Of a stretch of 64,000 nt of DNA, positions 33,472 to 42,405 are shown piece by piece. The position numbers were made by a program, and so were the translations under genes. The stretch comes from Planosporangium thailandense. Its GTDB lineage: Bacteria > Actinomycetota > Actinomycetes > Mycobacteriales > Micromonosporaceae. Within the stretch, counting starts at the first letter, position 1. Each line of letters opens with the position of its first letter. The DNA is taken from positions 186,001 to 250,000 of the forward strand of contig NZ_JAATVY010000003.1 of assembly GCF_011947195.1 (NCBI RefSeq), read 5' to 3'. Below the pieces are notes generated by a model, which saw only the letters and a program-made list of their open reading frames with translations, ran no database searches and had not been told where the DNA came from.

Positions 33472-34287
33472 CTAGAGACCGACGGCCTTGGCGCTCGCCT
33501 CCCACAGGCGGGCGGCGAACTGCGGGTCCGCGACCTTGGGGGCCGGCCGGCGCGGCCGCCGCTTCACGTAGTAGCCGCCCTGGGCGATGTCGGCGGCCGG
33601 AGCGGTGGCGAGCCAGACCATCGTGTCGGCGCCGCCCTCGGGCGTGGTGAGGAACGGCGCGACCCGGTAGAACGCCGCGAGCAGTGGGGAGTCCGAGCCG
33701 AAGCGGGTACGGACGACCCCCGGGTGGTAGGAGGTCGACAGCACGTCCGGCCAGCGGCGGCCCGCCTCGGCGGCGAACAGGATGTTGGCGCCCTTGCTGG
33801 CCCCGTACGCCGACCACCGGTCGTAACGTCCGGCTCCGCCGACCAGGTCGTCGGGGTCGACCAGGCCCCGGCGGTGGGCGTCGGAGGCGGTGTTGACGAC
33901 CCGACCGCCCCGCAGCCGGTCCCGGAGCAGGTTGGTCAGCAGGAACGGAGCGAGGTGGTTGGTCTGGATCGTCATCTCGAAGCCGTCGACGGTCCGCGCG
34001 TACGACGAGACGATGCCGCCGGCGTTGTTGGCCAGCACGTCGATCGTCGGGTACCGGTCGAGCAGGTAGGAAGCCAGCGCCCGTACCTCGGCCAGGCGGG
34101 CGAAGTCGGCCCGGAAGCTGTCCGGCGCCGGGCCGCCGGTCGCCCGTACCTGGTCGACCGCGGCGTCGAGCCGGCCGGGATCGCGCCCGACCAGGACGAC
34201 CCGGGCGCCGCCCCGCGCGAACGCCGTCGCGGCCGCGAGGCCGACACCCGAACTGGCACCTGTCACAACGACGGTGAGATCTTCCAC
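33472..34287 (-). CDS. Short-chain dehydrogenase/reductase
   Basis: A 271-residue SDR of the retinol-dehydrogenase-like type. The cofactor loop TGASSGVG is at 9-16 and NNAGG follows near 90. The catalytic serine is in VVNTASDAH, and the YxxxK reads YGASKGANI. Arginines after the second strand (VGRDPGR) suggest NADPH. The substrate is unknown. It is transcribed divergently from the CoA-ester lyase and converges with the hypothetical gene across the palindrome. Confidence 0.88.
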   Translation of the reverse strand: MEDLTVVVTGASSGVGLAAATAFARGGARVVLVGRDPGRLDAAVDQVRATGGPAPDSFRADFARLAEVRALASYLLDRYPTIDVLANNAGGIVSSYARTVDGFEMTIQTNHLAPFLLTNLLRDRLRGGRVVNTASDAHRRGLVDPDDLVGGAGRYDRWSAYGASKGANILFAAEAGRRWPDVLSTSYHPGVVRTRFGSDSPLLAAFYRVAPFLTTPEGGADTMVWLATAPAADIAQGGYYVKRRPRRPAPKVADPQFAARLWEASAKAVGL

Positions 34288-34317
34288 AGCTGTGTTCTCC
34301 CCGATCCGGCGGCGCAG

Positions 34318-34331
34318 TTACCGTTGGGTAA
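34318..34331. promoter_or_regulatory. TTACC-N4-GGTAA dyad upstream of the lyase gene
   Basis: ttacc-gttg-ggtaa ends 29 nt before the ATG at 34361, and a further ttacc half-site follows at 34337-34341. The same 14-bp dyad lies 30 nt before the MaoC start at 42450. A shared repressor site is inferred. Confidence 0.55.
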
Positions 34332-34360
34332 ACAACTTACCGACTCCTAAGGAGCCTCGT

Positions 34361-35320
34361 ATGGGTGCTCTCGGACGGCCTCGGCGGTCCTGCCTGGCCG
34401 TACCCGGCTCGAGCGTCAAGATGCTGGGCAAAGCGCAGGGGCTACCGGCCGACCAGGTCTTCCTCGACCTCGAAGACGCGGTCGCCCCGCTGGCCAAGCC
34501 GGACGCGCGCAAGAACGTGGTGGCAGCACTCAACGACGGGGGCTGGGAAGGCAAGGTACGGGTCGTACGCGTCAACGACCTCACCACGCCGTGGACCTAC
34601 CGTGACGTGATCGAGGTAGTCGAGGGGGCGGGCGCCAACCTCGACGCGATCATGCTGCCGAAGGTGCAGAACGCGGCCCAGGTGCACTGGTTGGATCTCC
34701 TGCTCACCCAGATCGAGAAGACCGTCGGGCTGCCGGTCGGCGGTATCGGCATCGAGGCGCAGATCGAGAACGCCGCCGGCCTGGTCAATGTGGACGAAAT
34801 CGCCGCCGCCTCGCCGCGCGTGGAGACCATCATCTTCGGGCCGGCCGACTTCATGGCCTCGATCAACATGAAGTCCCTCGTCGTCGGGCAGTTGATCCCC
34901 GAGTACCCGGCCGATCCGTACCACTACATCCTCATGCGCATCCTGATGGCCGCCCGGATGCACGACCTGCAGGCCATCGACGGGCCGTTCCTGCAGATCC
35001 GCGACGTCGACGGGTTCACCGAGGTCGCGAAGCGGTCGGCGGCGCTCGGCTTCGACGGCAAGTGGGTGCTGCACCCCGGCCAGATCGACGCGGCCAACGA
35101 CGTCTACTCGCCGAGTCAGGCCGACTACGACCACGCCGAGCTGATCCTCGACGCGTACGAGTACTACACCTCGGAGGCCGGCGGCAAGCTCGGCGCGGTG
35201 ATGCTCGGCGACGAGATGATCGACGAGGCGTCCCGCAAGATGGCGCTGGTGGTCGCCGGCAAGGGCCGGGCCGCCGGAATGTCGCGCACCAGCACGTTCA
35301 CTCCGCCCGACAAGGGCTGA
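34361..35320 (+). CDS. HpcH/HpaI CoA-ester lyase (malyl-CoA lyase type)
   Basis: A 319-residue TIM-barrel lyase of the CitE/malyl-CoA group. It has [31 protein letters not shown] (metal Glu/Asp), [18 protein letters not shown] (metal Glu), and the long-form insert [28 protein letters not shown] closes the barrel. The sequence is very close in pattern to the Streptomyces lyase found with crotonyl-CoA reductase genes, which cleaves methylmalyl- or malyl-CoA. AAGGAG precedes the ATG. The matching MaoC hydratase and acyl-CoA dehydrogenase are elsewhere in this window. Confidence 0.9.
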   Translation: MGALGRPRRSCLAVPGSSVKMLGKAQGLPADQVFLDLEDAVAPLAKPDARKNVVAALNDGGWEGKVRVVRVNDLTTPWTYRDVIEVVEGAGANLDAIMLPKVQNAAQVHWLDLLLTQIEKTVGLPVGGIGIEAQIENAAGLVNVDEIAAASPRVETIIFGPADFMASINMKSLVVGQLIPEYPADPYHYILMRILMAARMHDLQAIDGPFLQIRDVDGFTEVAKRSAALGFDGKWVLHPGQIDAANDVYSPSQADYDHAELILDAYEYYTSEAGGKLGAVMLGDEMIDEASRKMALVVAGKGRAAGMSRTSTFTPPDKG

Positions 35321-35337
35321 TCCCACTCGGGGACGAC

Positions 35338-35368
35338 GAACGCCCGCCGGAAGATCCGGCGGGCGTTC
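35338..35368. terminator. Bidirectional terminator (lyase / DUF4190)
   Basis: A perfect 14-bp stem gaacgcccgccgga (35338-35351) and its complement (35355-35368) with a three-base loop, between convergent stops. Confidence 0.85.
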
Positions 35369-35388
35369 GCTGGTCTTCGAAGCGGGCG

Positions 35389-35895
35389 TCAGAACGTCGT
35401 CGTGTTGCTGTGCTGGACGGCGGCGACGATGACGATGACGATGATGATCGTGGCGATCACGGCGATGGCGCCGGCGATCCAGCCGACGATGACGCCGGCG
35501 AGCGCCATGCCCGCGCCGGCCTCGCCCCGCTCCTTGATCTGCCGGCGCGCCACGTGGCCGAGGATCGCGCCGACGATGCCGATGTAGCCGCCGAGGCCGT
35601 ACCCGCACAGGCCGAGCGCGCCGACGATCGACACGACCAGCGAGGCGATGGCCATGCCGTTGTTGGGGGCGGCAGCCGGCGGCGGGGTGCCGTAGCCGTA
35701 CCCGGGGTAGCCGGCCTGGCTACCGGGCGGGACGGTGTAGCCGGTGGGCACCGGATAGCCGGGCGGCGCGGGGTAGCCGGGAGGCGCGGACGTGCTCGCG
35801 TACGGATCCGGGTAGGACGGCTGCTGCGGCTGCTGCTCGGCCGGCGGCCAGGATGGCTGCTGCCAACTGTCTGGCTGCTGCGGCGGGTTGGTCAT
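35389..35895 (-). CDS. DUF4190 membrane protein with proline/tyrosine-rich N-terminus
   Basis: A 168-residue protein. Residues 1-78 are rich in P, Q, Y and G with PPGYP repeats, typical of disordered actinobacterial envelope proteins. Two membrane segments follow ([20 protein letters not shown] and [23 protein letters not shown]) around [15 protein letters not shown], the DUF4190 hallmark. Function unknown. The DNA encoding the last helix is a run of gat/gac triplets on the plus strand. ATG start. Confidence 0.83.
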   Translation of the reverse strand: MTNPPQQPDSWQQPSWPPAEQQPQQPSYPDPYASTSAPPGYPAPPGYPVPTGYTVPPGSQAGYPGYGYGTPPPAAAPNNGMAIASLVVSIVGALGLCGYGLGGYIGIVGAILGHVARRQIKERGEAGAGMALAGVIVGWIAGAIAVIATIIIVIVIVAAVQHSNTTTF

Positions 35896-36207
35896 CGTGT
35901 GCGCTCCGTACGGTCACATGGCGCGGCGAACGGCCGCGGCCCATCGTCCGTCGACGACGGCTTCACCAGGGTAGCGATCAAGGTCCGGCTCCGGTGTCGG
36001 CAATCAGGACCTATTTCCCGGCCAACATTCGCGTTGTCGTTGCCCGCCACATCGCCAACAGGCAGGATCGCTTGCATGGCACCTGAGTCGCGACGCGGCG
36101 CCGCGGCCGGCGCGAAGAGCAGTCGACGAGACACGAGCCGACCCGGTCACGTCCGGCGTACCCTCCGGGCGGTCCCGAGCGGCGAGCTACCCGACGGTGA
36201 GCCGATC
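35896..36207. promoter_or_regulatory. Divergent promoter region DUF4190 / SDR
   Basis: About 310 bp between two divergent starts. No gene with coding character is visible. The plus-strand frame open from 36076 is arginine-rich and best read as an in-frame leader of the SDR rather than real protein. No clear operator dyad was seen. Confidence 0.4.
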
Positions 36208-36993
36208 GTGTCCGAGCAGTCCTCCCCGCTCAGTGACGACCGCCTCGACGGCAGGGTCGCGTTGGTCACCGGCGCCGGCAGCCCGGACGGGATCGGATAC
36301 GCGACGGCCCGGCGGCTGCGCGCGCTCGGCGCGAGCGTCGCGATCGTGTCCACCACGCGCCGTATCCACGAGCGGGCGAGCGAGCTCGGCGTCACCGGGT
36401 TCGTCGCGGATCTCACGGTGGAGGCGGAGGTCGGCGCGCTGGCCGACGCCATCGGTGACCAGCTGGGCCCGGTGGACATCGTCGTCAACAATGCCGGGCT
36501 CGCGAGCAAGGCGAGCCCGGAGGTGCTGCGGCCGGTGGCCCAGCTGACCTACGACGAGTGGCGCGCGGAGATCGACCGCAACCTCAGCACGGCGTTCCTG
36601 GTCAGCCGCGCCTTCGTCGGTGGGATGGCCGAGCACGGCTGGGGGCGCATCGTCAACCTCGCCGCGACCGCCGGGCCGGTGAACGCGCTGCCGGCCGAGG
36701 CCGGTTACGCGGCCGCGAAGGCGGGCGTCGTGGGGCTCACCCGGGCGCTGGCCATGGAACTGGTGGCCGACGGGATCACCGTCAACGCGGTGGCTCCGGG
36801 GATCATCCATACCGGGGCGTCCACGCTCGTGGAGCTCAAGCAGGGGTACAGCACCCCGATGGGGCGGCCGGGCACTCCCGACGAGGTCGCCGCGACCATC
36901 GCGTTCCTGTGTTCGCCGGCCGCGTCGTACATCACCGGGCAGATGCTCGTCGTCGACGGCGGCAACAGCGTGCAGGAGGCGCAGTACCGCTGA
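36208..36993 (+). CDS. SDR-family oxidoreductase (FabG-like)
   Basis: A 261-residue classical SDR. It has [19 protein letters not shown], an expanded glycine loop; VVNNAGLAS; the catalytic region [25 protein letters not shown] with YxxxK; and the C-terminal [14 protein letters not shown]. The pattern resembles 3-oxoacyl-ACP or 3-hydroxyacyl-CoA reductases. The GTG at 36208 fixes a family-like N-terminus; longer in-frame starts exist without homology. It lies 130 bp upstream of the acyl-CoA dehydrogenase on the same strand, so joint function in acyl-CoA metabolism is plausible. Confidence 0.87.
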   Translation: MSEQSSPLSDDRLDGRVALVTGAGSPDGIGYATARRLRALGASVAIVSTTRRIHERASELGVTGFVADLTVEAEVGALADAIGDQLGPVDIVVNNAGLASKASPEVLRPVAQLTYDEWRAEIDRNLSTAFLVSRAFVGGMAEHGWGRIVNLAATAGPVNALPAEAGYAAAKAGVVGLTRALAMELVADGITVNAVAPGIIHTGASTLVELKQGYSTPMGRPGTPDEVAATIAFLCSPAASYITGQMLVVDGGNSVQEAQYR

Positions 36994-37080
36994 GCGGCAC
37001 CGCTGTGGCGGCGCATCATTGCGGGTGACGGTCTTTCCGGTGAGGGTTTTCACACCGCATGCGGTCGCAGGGTACTCGTC

Positions 37081-37108
37081 AGTAACTTAATCTGCGTTTA
37101 CCTATAAC
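37081..37108 (+). promoter_or_regulatory. Putative promoter of the acyl-CoA dehydrogenase
   Basis: agtaac and tataac are separated by 16 nt (37081-37086, 37103-37108), 15 nt before the ATG at 37124 and overlapping gtaa and ttacc half-sites. The half-sites resemble those of the dyad upstream of the lyase and MaoC genes but are not in the same arrangement. Confidence 0.4.
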
Positions 37109-37123
37109 GCCTCGGAGGTCACC

Positions 37124-38326
37124 ATGGCACGCCTTGCCCAGACGCCCGGCCTGACCGACGTCCAGCAATCGATCCTGGAGACCGTCCGGGAGTTCGTGGA
37201 CAAGGAGGTCATCCCGCACGCTCAGCACCTCGAGCACGCCGACGAGTACCCGGCCGACATCGTCGACGGGATGCGGGAGATGGGCCTGTTCGGGCTCACG
37301 ATCAGCGAGGAGTACGGCGGTCTCGGCGAGTCGCTGCTGACGTACGCCCTGGTCGTCGAGGAGCTTTCGCGCGGTTGGATGTCGATCTCCGGGATCGTCA
37401 ACACGCACTTCATCGTCGCCTACCTCATCTCCCACCACGGCTCGCCCGAGCAGAAGCAGCACTTCCTGCCCAAGATGGCCGAGGGGAGCATCCGGGGCGC
37501 CTTCTCGATGTCCGAGCCCGGCTGCGGATCGGACGTCTCGGCGATCCGTACGAAGGCCGTCCGCAACGGCGACCAGTTCACCATCGACGGCCAGAAGATG
37601 TGGCTGACCAACGGCGGGTACTCGTCGGTCGTTGCCACGCTGGTCAAGACCGACGTCGGCGCCGACACCGTGTACGGCAACATGACGACGTTCCTGCTGG
37701 AGAAGGAGCCCGGCTTCGGCGAGACCGCGCCCGGCCTGACCATCCCCGGCAAGATCGAAAAGATGGGGTACAAGGGCGTCGAGACGACCGAGATGGTGCT
37801 CGAGGGCCACACTGTCCCGGCCTCGGCGGTCCTCGGCGGCGTGGACGCCGGTCTCGGGCGCGGCTTCTACCAGATGATGGACGGCATCGAGGTCGGGCGG
37901 GTCAACGTCGCCGCCCGCGCCTGCGGCATCTCGATCCGGGCCTTCGAACTGGCCGTGGCGTACGCGCAGCAGCGGCAGACGTTCGGCAAGCCGCTCACCG
38001 GCCACCAGGCCATCGCCTTCAAGCTCGCCGAGATGGGTACGAAGATCGAGGCGGCGCACGCCCTCATGGTCAACGCCGCGCGCCTGAAGGACTCGGGCAA
38101 GCGCAACGACGTCGAGGCCGGCATGGCGAAGCTACTGGCCAGCGAGTACTGCGCCGAGGTGGTGCAGGAGGCGTTCCGCATCCACGGCGGTTACGGCTAC
38201 TCCAAGGAGTACGAGATCGAGCGCCTCATGCGCGAGGCGCCGTTCCTGCTCATCGGCGAGGGCACCTCGGAGATCCAGAAGACGATCATCTCGCGGGGGC
38301 TGCTCAAGGAGTACAAGCAGCGTTAA
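37124..38326 (+). CDS. Acyl-CoA dehydrogenase
   Basis: A 400-residue FAD-dependent acyl-CoA dehydrogenase. The N-terminal helical domain is followed by FSMSEPGCGSDVSAI and QKMWLTNGGYSSV (FAD contacts), then RVNVAARACGISIRAFELA and FGKPLTGHQAIAFKLAEM. The C-terminal part is IHGGYGYSKEYEIERLMREA with GEGTSEIQKTII. The catalytic glutamate is probably the one in SKEYEIERLMREA. It is highly similar in pattern to the dehydrogenase found beside the lyase and MaoC genes in Streptomyces. CGGAGG precedes the ATG. Confidence 0.92.
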   Translation: MARLAQTPGLTDVQQSILETVREFVDKEVIPHAQHLEHADEYPADIVDGMREMGLFGLTISEEYGGLGESLLTYALVVEELSRGWMSISGIVNTHFIVAYLISHHGSPEQKQHFLPKMAEGSIRGAFSMSEPGCGSDVSAIRTKAVRNGDQFTIDGQKMWLTNGGYSSVVATLVKTDVGADTVYGNMTTFLLEKEPGFGETAPGLTIPGKIEKMGYKGVETTEMVLEGHTVPASAVLGGVDAGLGRGFYQMMDGIEVGRVNVAARACGISIRAFELAVAYAQQRQTFGKPLTGHQAIAFKLAEMGTKIEAAHALMVNAARLKDSGKRNDVEAGMAKLLASEYCAEVVQEAFRIHGGYGYSKEYEIERLMREAPFLLIGEGTSEIQKTIISRGLLKEYKQR

Positions 38327-38377
38327 CGGCTTGTCGCGGCTGCGGGCGGCGGAGCTGACCACCGCCCGCAGTCCTGA

Positions 38378-38794
38378 TCAGGACGCCTGGATCTTGCGGG
38401 TCAGCCCGGCGGAGGCCCGGACGACGGCGATGCACTCGTCCTCCACGTAGTCGATGCCGGCCTCCTCGGCGATCGCCCGCGCCTCCGGCGAGGCGATGCC
38501 CAACTGCAGCCACACCGCCCGGGCGCCGATCTCGACGGCCTCCCGGACCACCTCGGCGGCCTCCTCGGCCGGCCGGAACACATTGACCAGGTCGACGGGC
38601 TCCGGAATCTCCGCGAGCACCGGGTAGGCGCGCTGCTCCCAGAGTTCGTCGCTGTAGGGGTTGACCGGGATGACACGCCAGCCGTGTCGCAGCATCTGCG
38701 CCGGCACGCTGTGCGCCGGCTTGCCGGGGTTGCGGGAGGCGCCGACCACCGCGATGGTGACCGACTCCTCGAGAATCTGCCGTGGGCTCCTCAC
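38378..38794 (-). CDS. CoA-binding (YccU-like) protein
   Basis: A 138-residue single-domain protein with the CoA-binding Rossmann fold: TIAVVGASRNPGKPAHSVPAQMLRHGW, PVNP, DLVNVFRPAEEAAEVVREA and GARAVWLQLGIASPEA. It ends with a conserved EDECIAVV stretch. These proteins bind CoA or related nucleotides; function unknown. The GTG start at 38794 follows a TAACCT box by seven nt. It is convergent with the dehydrogenase. Confidence 0.88.
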   Translation of the reverse strand: MRSPRQILEESVTIAVVGASRNPGKPAHSVPAQMLRHGWRVIPVNPYSDELWEQRAYPVLAEIPEPVDLVNVFRPAEEAAEVVREAVEIGARAVWLQLGIASPEARAIAEEAGIDYVEDECIAVVRASAGLTRKIQAS

Positions 38795-38801
38795 CAGGGA
38801 A

Positions 38802-38807
38802 AGGTTA
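38802..38807 (-). promoter_or_regulatory. Leaderless-type -10 box of the CoA-binding gene
   Basis: TAACCT on the minus strand, seven nt before the GTG at 38794. Confidence 0.5.
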
Positions 38808-38856
38808 GCGCGATTCGCCCACGATCGCCGAGGCTCCACTATGGAGTCATAGGTGG

Positions 38857-39921
38857 TTACAGCAGCGTAAGCTGCTCCGGCTCGGCCGGCCGGCTGCGCA
38901 CCGGGGGAGTGCCGAGAACCCGGGACTCCTGCGGGCTGGCCACCACCTGCCGGGCGGTGTTGACCCCGCCCGCGGTCAGTCCGTACCGGCGGGCCGCCTG
39001 GCGCACCCGGGCGGTCAGCTCCCGCTGGTAGCCCGCGCCCAGGTAGGACCCGTCCCCGTAGAGCTCGCGATAGCGGGGCAGCAGGTCCGGCCGCTCCCGG
39101 GCGAGCCAGGACAGGTACCACTCCCGGGCGCCCGGTCGCAGATGCAGGCCCAGCGGGACCAGGCTCGCCGCGCCCGCCTGCGCGATGGCGTGGACCGTCT
39201 CGTCGATGGACTCGGCCGTGTCCGTGATGCCCGGCAGGATCGGGGCCATCAGCACCCCGACGGCGAACCCGGCGTCGGACAGGCGCCGCACCGCGTCCAG
39301 GCGCCGACGCGGGCTCGGGGCGCCCGGCTCCACCGACCGCCACAGCGCCTCGTCGACGAAGCCGACCGACACGGACAGGCCGACCCGGGTGACCTCGGCG
39401 GCCTGCGTGAGCAGGTCGAGGTCGCGCAGGATCAGGGTGCCCTTGGTGAGGATGGAGAACGGGTTCGCGAAGTCCCGCAGGGCCGCGATGATGTCACGCA
39501 TCAACCGGTACCGGCCCTCGGCCCGCTGGTAGCAGTCGACGTTGGTGCCCATCGCGATCTGGTCGCCGCGCCAGCGTGGGGAGGCCAACTCCTTGCGCAG
39601 CAGCGCACCGGCGTTGACCTTGACGACGACGCGGGTGTCGAAGTCCCGGCCGGTGTCCAAATCGAGGTATTTGTGCGTTATGCGGGCATAACAGTAGTTA
39701 CATGCGTGACTGCACCCTCTGTACGGGTTAACCGTCCACTCGAACGGCACCCGTGAGGTGCCCGGCACCCGGTTGATGATGGACTTGGCGCGCACCTCGT
39801 AGAACGTCATGCCCCGGAACTCGGGGGTGTCGAAGGTGCGCTCGACGGCGCCGGCCACCCGGATCGGCAGTGCCGGTGCTCCCTCGGTGGCCTCGCCTGT
39901 CGAAAGATTGTCCCAACGCAC
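38857..39921 (-). CDS. Rv2578c-family radical SAM protein
   Basis: A 354-residue radical SAM protein of the SplB-like Rv2578c family. The [4Fe-4S] ligands are C70, C74 and C77 in GCSHACNYCYAR. It continues with TNVDCYQRAEGRYRLMRDII and a GVLMAPILPGITD segment, ending in a C-terminal extension. Homologues in actinobacteria are uncharacterised; similarity to spore photoproduct lyase hints at nucleic-acid chemistry. The GTG start is at 39921. It is co-directional with trxA but 68 bp downstream. Confidence 0.88.
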   Translation of the reverse strand: MRWDNLSTGEATEGAPALPIRVAGAVERTFDTPEFRGMTFYEVRAKSIINRVPGTSRVPFEWTVNPYRGCSHACNYCYARITHKYLDLDTGRDFDTRVVVKVNAGALLRKELASPRWRGDQIAMGTNVDCYQRAEGRYRLMRDIIAALRDFANPFSILTKGTLILRDLDLLTQAAEVTRVGLSVSVGFVDEALWRSVEPGAPSPRRRLDAVRRLSDAGFAVGVLMAPILPGITDTAESIDETVHAIAQAGAASLVPLGLHLRPGAREWYLSWLARERPDLLPRYRELYGDGSYLGAGYQRELTARVRQAARRYGLTAGGVNTARQVVASPQESRVLGTPPVRSRPAEPEQLTLL

Positions 39922-39989
39922 CCGCCTATTCGAACATCAGTTCGACGCGCGCGTCCAGTGGGCGCGCCGGTGGCGGGAGCGTGGGCGGG

Positions 39990-40364
39990 TCAGGACGAGG
40001 GCGCGGAGGTGTTCGCGGCGACCTGGCGGCGTACCTCGTCCATGTCGAGCGCGCGTACCTGGCTGATGAGCGACTCCAGCGCCGACTCGGGCAGCGCGCC
40101 GGGCTGCGCGAACACCATGATTCCGTCACGGATCGCCATCACCGTCGGGATGGAACGGATCTCGAACTCGCTCGCGAGCAGCTGCTCGGCTTCCGTATCG
40201 ACCTTCGCGAAGGTGATGTCGGGGTGCTTCTCCGCGGCGCGCTCGTACACCGGCGCGAACGTACGGCACGGTCCACACCAGCTGGCCCAGAAGTCGACGA
40301 GCACGATGCCCTCGCCCGATACCGTCTCGGCGAAGTTTTCAGCGGTGAGCGCTACGGTCGCCAT
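39990..40364 (-). CDS. trxA: Thioredoxin
   Basis: A 124-residue thioredoxin with the canonical WASWCGPC active site (C30, C33), the conserved cis-proline in RSIPTVMAI, and a 15-20 residue C-terminal extension beyond the usual fold. It reduces protein disulfides in the cytoplasm; there is no signal peptide. The ATG start is at 40364. It is divergent from a DCC-family thiol oxidoreductase gene. Confidence 0.92.
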   Translation of the reverse strand: MATVALTAENFAETVSGEGIVLVDFWASWCGPCRTFAPVYERAAEKHPDITFAKVDTEAEQLLASEFEIRSIPTVMAIRDGIMVFAQPGALPESALESLISQVRALDMDEVRRQVAANTSAPSS

Positions 40365-40499
40365 TGTCTCGTCTCCGATCTGCGTCCTGCGGGTCTGTTC
40401 ATCGGCAACAACCGTCTGGTCGGTGTGATTCCTCAGCGTGCGGATCGTCACGTCAGCCGTACCCCCACCCGACCGGCTAAACCGCCCCACAATGGATCC

Positions 40500-40904
40500 G
40501 TGCGACCGACCTTCGTCTACGACGGTGACTGCGCCTTCTGCTCGTCGTGCGCCGGCTTCATCGAGCGTCATATCCGTACGCCGGCCCGGGTCGAGGCGTG
40601 GCAGCGGCTCGACCTCGCCGCGCTCGGGCTGACGGCTGACGGCTGCGCCGAGGCCGTGCAGTGGGTCGGTGCCGACGGCGAGGTCGCCTCCGGGCCGGCG
40701 GCGATCGCGCGGCTGCTGCGTCAGGCGTCCGGAGCGAGCGGGCGCCTGCTGTGGCGTCCGGTCGGTACGGCGCTCGCCGCCCGCCCGGTACTGGCGATGG
40801 CGTGGCCCGCGTACCGGTGGGTGGCGCGCAACCGGCATCGGCTACCCGGCGGCACGCCCGCCTGCGCGCTCCCGCGCCCGCTCGCCGGCGACCTCGAGCC
40901 GTAG
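40500..40904 (+). CDS. DCC-family (DUF393) thiol-disulfide oxidoreductase
   Basis: A 134-residue protein starting FVYDGDCAFCSSCAGF, the DxxCxxC signature that names the DCC family (C11, C14, plus C17). The C-terminal half reads LARPVLAMAWPAYRWVARNRHRLP-like hydrophobic stretches. DUF393 proteins are predicted thioredoxin-like oxidoreductases. They are often encoded beside HTTM (vitamin-K-dependent-carboxylase-like) membrane proteins, as here: the 3' end overlaps the convergent HTTM gene by 63 bp. The GTG start is at 40500. Confidence 0.85.
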   Translation: MRPTFVYDGDCAFCSSCAGFIERHIRTPARVEAWQRLDLAALGLTADGCAEAVQWVGADGEVASGPAAIARLLRQASGASGRLLWRPVGTALAARPVLAMAWPAYRWVARNRHRLPGGTPACALPRPLAGDLEP

Positions 40905-41735
40905 GGCGCGACGCCGTCGCGGGTCGCCGAGCCGTTCGAGCGGAAGGAAGCTCGTGAGCGCCACCAGTTGAGGGATGAACGAGATGGTGGTGGTGGCGAA
41001 CACGCAGAGGTGGAACGCGTAGAAGAACGCGACGCCGAGGTGGCGCCACCGGCGCGGCAGGACGAAGACGAGCGGGCTGAGAAGTTCGAAGGCCATGATG
41101 CCGAACTGTGCGGCGACCAGCAGTCCGGGTACGTCGGTGAGCGGCTGGCCGAGCGGGGTGCCCCGGCGCAGCAGCGCCCACGTCAGGGTCGCGCTGGTGA
41201 GCCATTGCGGGCCGCCGAAGCGGAGCTTCGCCCAGGCGGACAGGAAGTACGTGGCGACGGCGGCGAGCTGGGTGACCCGTAGCGCCCAGCCGCCGCGCTC
41301 GGTGCGGATACGGTCGCCGTACGCTGCCGGCCCGGCCGTCGGCAGCGCGGCGAGGGCGACCAGTAACGCGAAGCGGTCGTGGTCGACCTTGCCGTAGCTC
41401 ATGGCCACGACCATCCACTCCGCGTACAGGACGAAGACGGTCCATCCCAACAGGCGGGGAGCCCGCCCGGTCGCCGCCGCGAGGGCGGCGGTCAGGAGCA
41501 GCCAGTACACCGCTTCGACCAGCGGCCCGGTGGGTATTGGCAGGTGCGCCAGGCGGCCGACCAGCAGCGGACGGTAGAAGTCGGCGGGCAGCTGTCCGTG
41601 GTGGCGTACCCACGGCGTGAACCAGACGAGGTCCGCCGCGATGAACAGGTAGGCCACGGTGCGGAACCAGGCGAGGCGGGCACGCGGTACCGCCTCCGTC
41701 AGCCAGGCGGTCGCCCGGCCCAGGTGCTCGCTCAC
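40842..41735 (-). CDS. HTTM-domain membrane protein
   Basis: A 297-residue integral membrane protein with a horizontally transferred transmembrane (HTTM) domain like that of vitamin-K-dependent gamma-carboxylase. It has ARLAWFRTVAYLFIAADLVWFTP, several further helices, and the loop FLSAWAKLRFGGPQWLTS typical of the family. It lacks the lumenal carboxylase domain. The GTG start overlaps the upstream membrane gene by four bases. Its partners here are that small protein and the DCC oxidoreductase. Function unknown. Confidence 0.86.
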   Translation of the reverse strand: MSEHLGRATAWLTEAVPRARLAWFRTVAYLFIAADLVWFTPWVRHHGQLPADFYRPLLVGRLAHLPIPTGPLVEAVYWLLLTAALAAATGRAPRLLGWTVFVLYAEWMVVAMSYGKVDHDRFALLVALAALPTAGPAAYGDRIRTERGGWALRVTQLAAVATYFLSAWAKLRFGGPQWLTSATLTWALLRRGTPLGQPLTDVPGLLVAAQFGIMAFELLSPLVFVLPRRWRHLGVAFFYAFHLCVFATTTISFIPQLVALTSFLPLERLGDPRRRRALRLEVAGERARERAGGRAAG

Positions 41736-42208
41736 GGGTGCCACACCGCCCGGGTCTGGTCGTTGTAGCGCCCGGTCGGGTGGCCGCCGCGTACCTCGTG
41801 CCAGCGCACCACGATCTCGATCGTCGTCAGCGCCGGTGCGCCGGGGTGGCGCCGTTCGTAGGCGCTCGCGAGGGCCGACAGTGTGGCCGGCCGGGCGGTG
41901 AAGTGGTCGAGCTGGCCTTCGATCTCCGCCCGGCGGATGCCGGTGTCGGTCTGGGTCAGGATCCACCGGCGCCCGCCGGTGTCGACGGCCTCGATGCGGG
42001 TATCCGCCACCGGCGCGTCGAGCCGCTGGGCGCTGGCGTACATGCTGAACGGGCCGAAGGGGAAGTCGTCGTCGGTGCCGGCGATCGTGCCCGCGAGCAG
42101 CAGGACGGCGCCGATCAGGGTGGCGGCGAGGCGTAGCCGGCGGCCGGACGGCGAGAGGGTGTCGTGGCTCACCGTAGTGTCGCCGGGTTGTGGTGCTATG
42201 GCGTTCAC
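41732..42208 (-). CDS. Single-pass membrane protein coupled to HTTM
   Basis: A 158-residue protein with one membrane helix (about 27-46, LRLAATLIGAVLLLAGTIAG). An exposed domain starts DDDFPFGPFSMYASAQ and includes RWILTQTDTGIRRAEIEGQL and TIEIVVRWHEVRGGHPTGR. The motif FPFGPFSMYA recurs, as I recall, in proteins next to HTTM genes, which suggests a dedicated partner. The GTG at 42208 is the longest start; an internal GTG at 42172 is possible. It is translationally coupled to the HTTM gene. Confidence 0.74.
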   Translation of the reverse strand: MNAIAPQPGDTTVSHDTLSPSGRRLRLAATLIGAVLLLAGTIAGTDDDFPFGPFSMYASAQRLDAPVADTRIEAVDTGGRRWILTQTDTGIRRAEIEGQLDHFTARPATLSALASAYERRHPGAPALTTIEIVVRWHEVRGGHPTGRYNDQTRAVWHP

Positions 42209-42257
42209 GCTGTGTAGTCGTGTTTCTGTGAGCGGCGGTGTCGGGCCAGAATAAACC

Positions 42258-42277
42258 TCACAGTTTGGTAACTGTGA
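42258..42277. promoter_or_regulatory. 20-bp operator-like dyad upstream of the HTTM operon
   Basis: tcacagtt-tggt-aactgtga is a perfect inverted repeat with 8-bp arms, located between the divergent HTTM operon and MaoC gene, 50 bp before the former's start. A repressor or activator site is inferred from symmetry alone. Confidence 0.5.
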
Positions 42278-42405
42278 CCTGCGTCTCTACACCGTGAGTT
42301 GCGCTTTACGGCAAAATTCTCGATCACAGAGCGTGGGCGGCGGGTGCCGGGGAGGGCCCCGCCGCTCACTGCGTTCTGTGGTCGACATCTCCATGTTCCG
42401 GTTGG

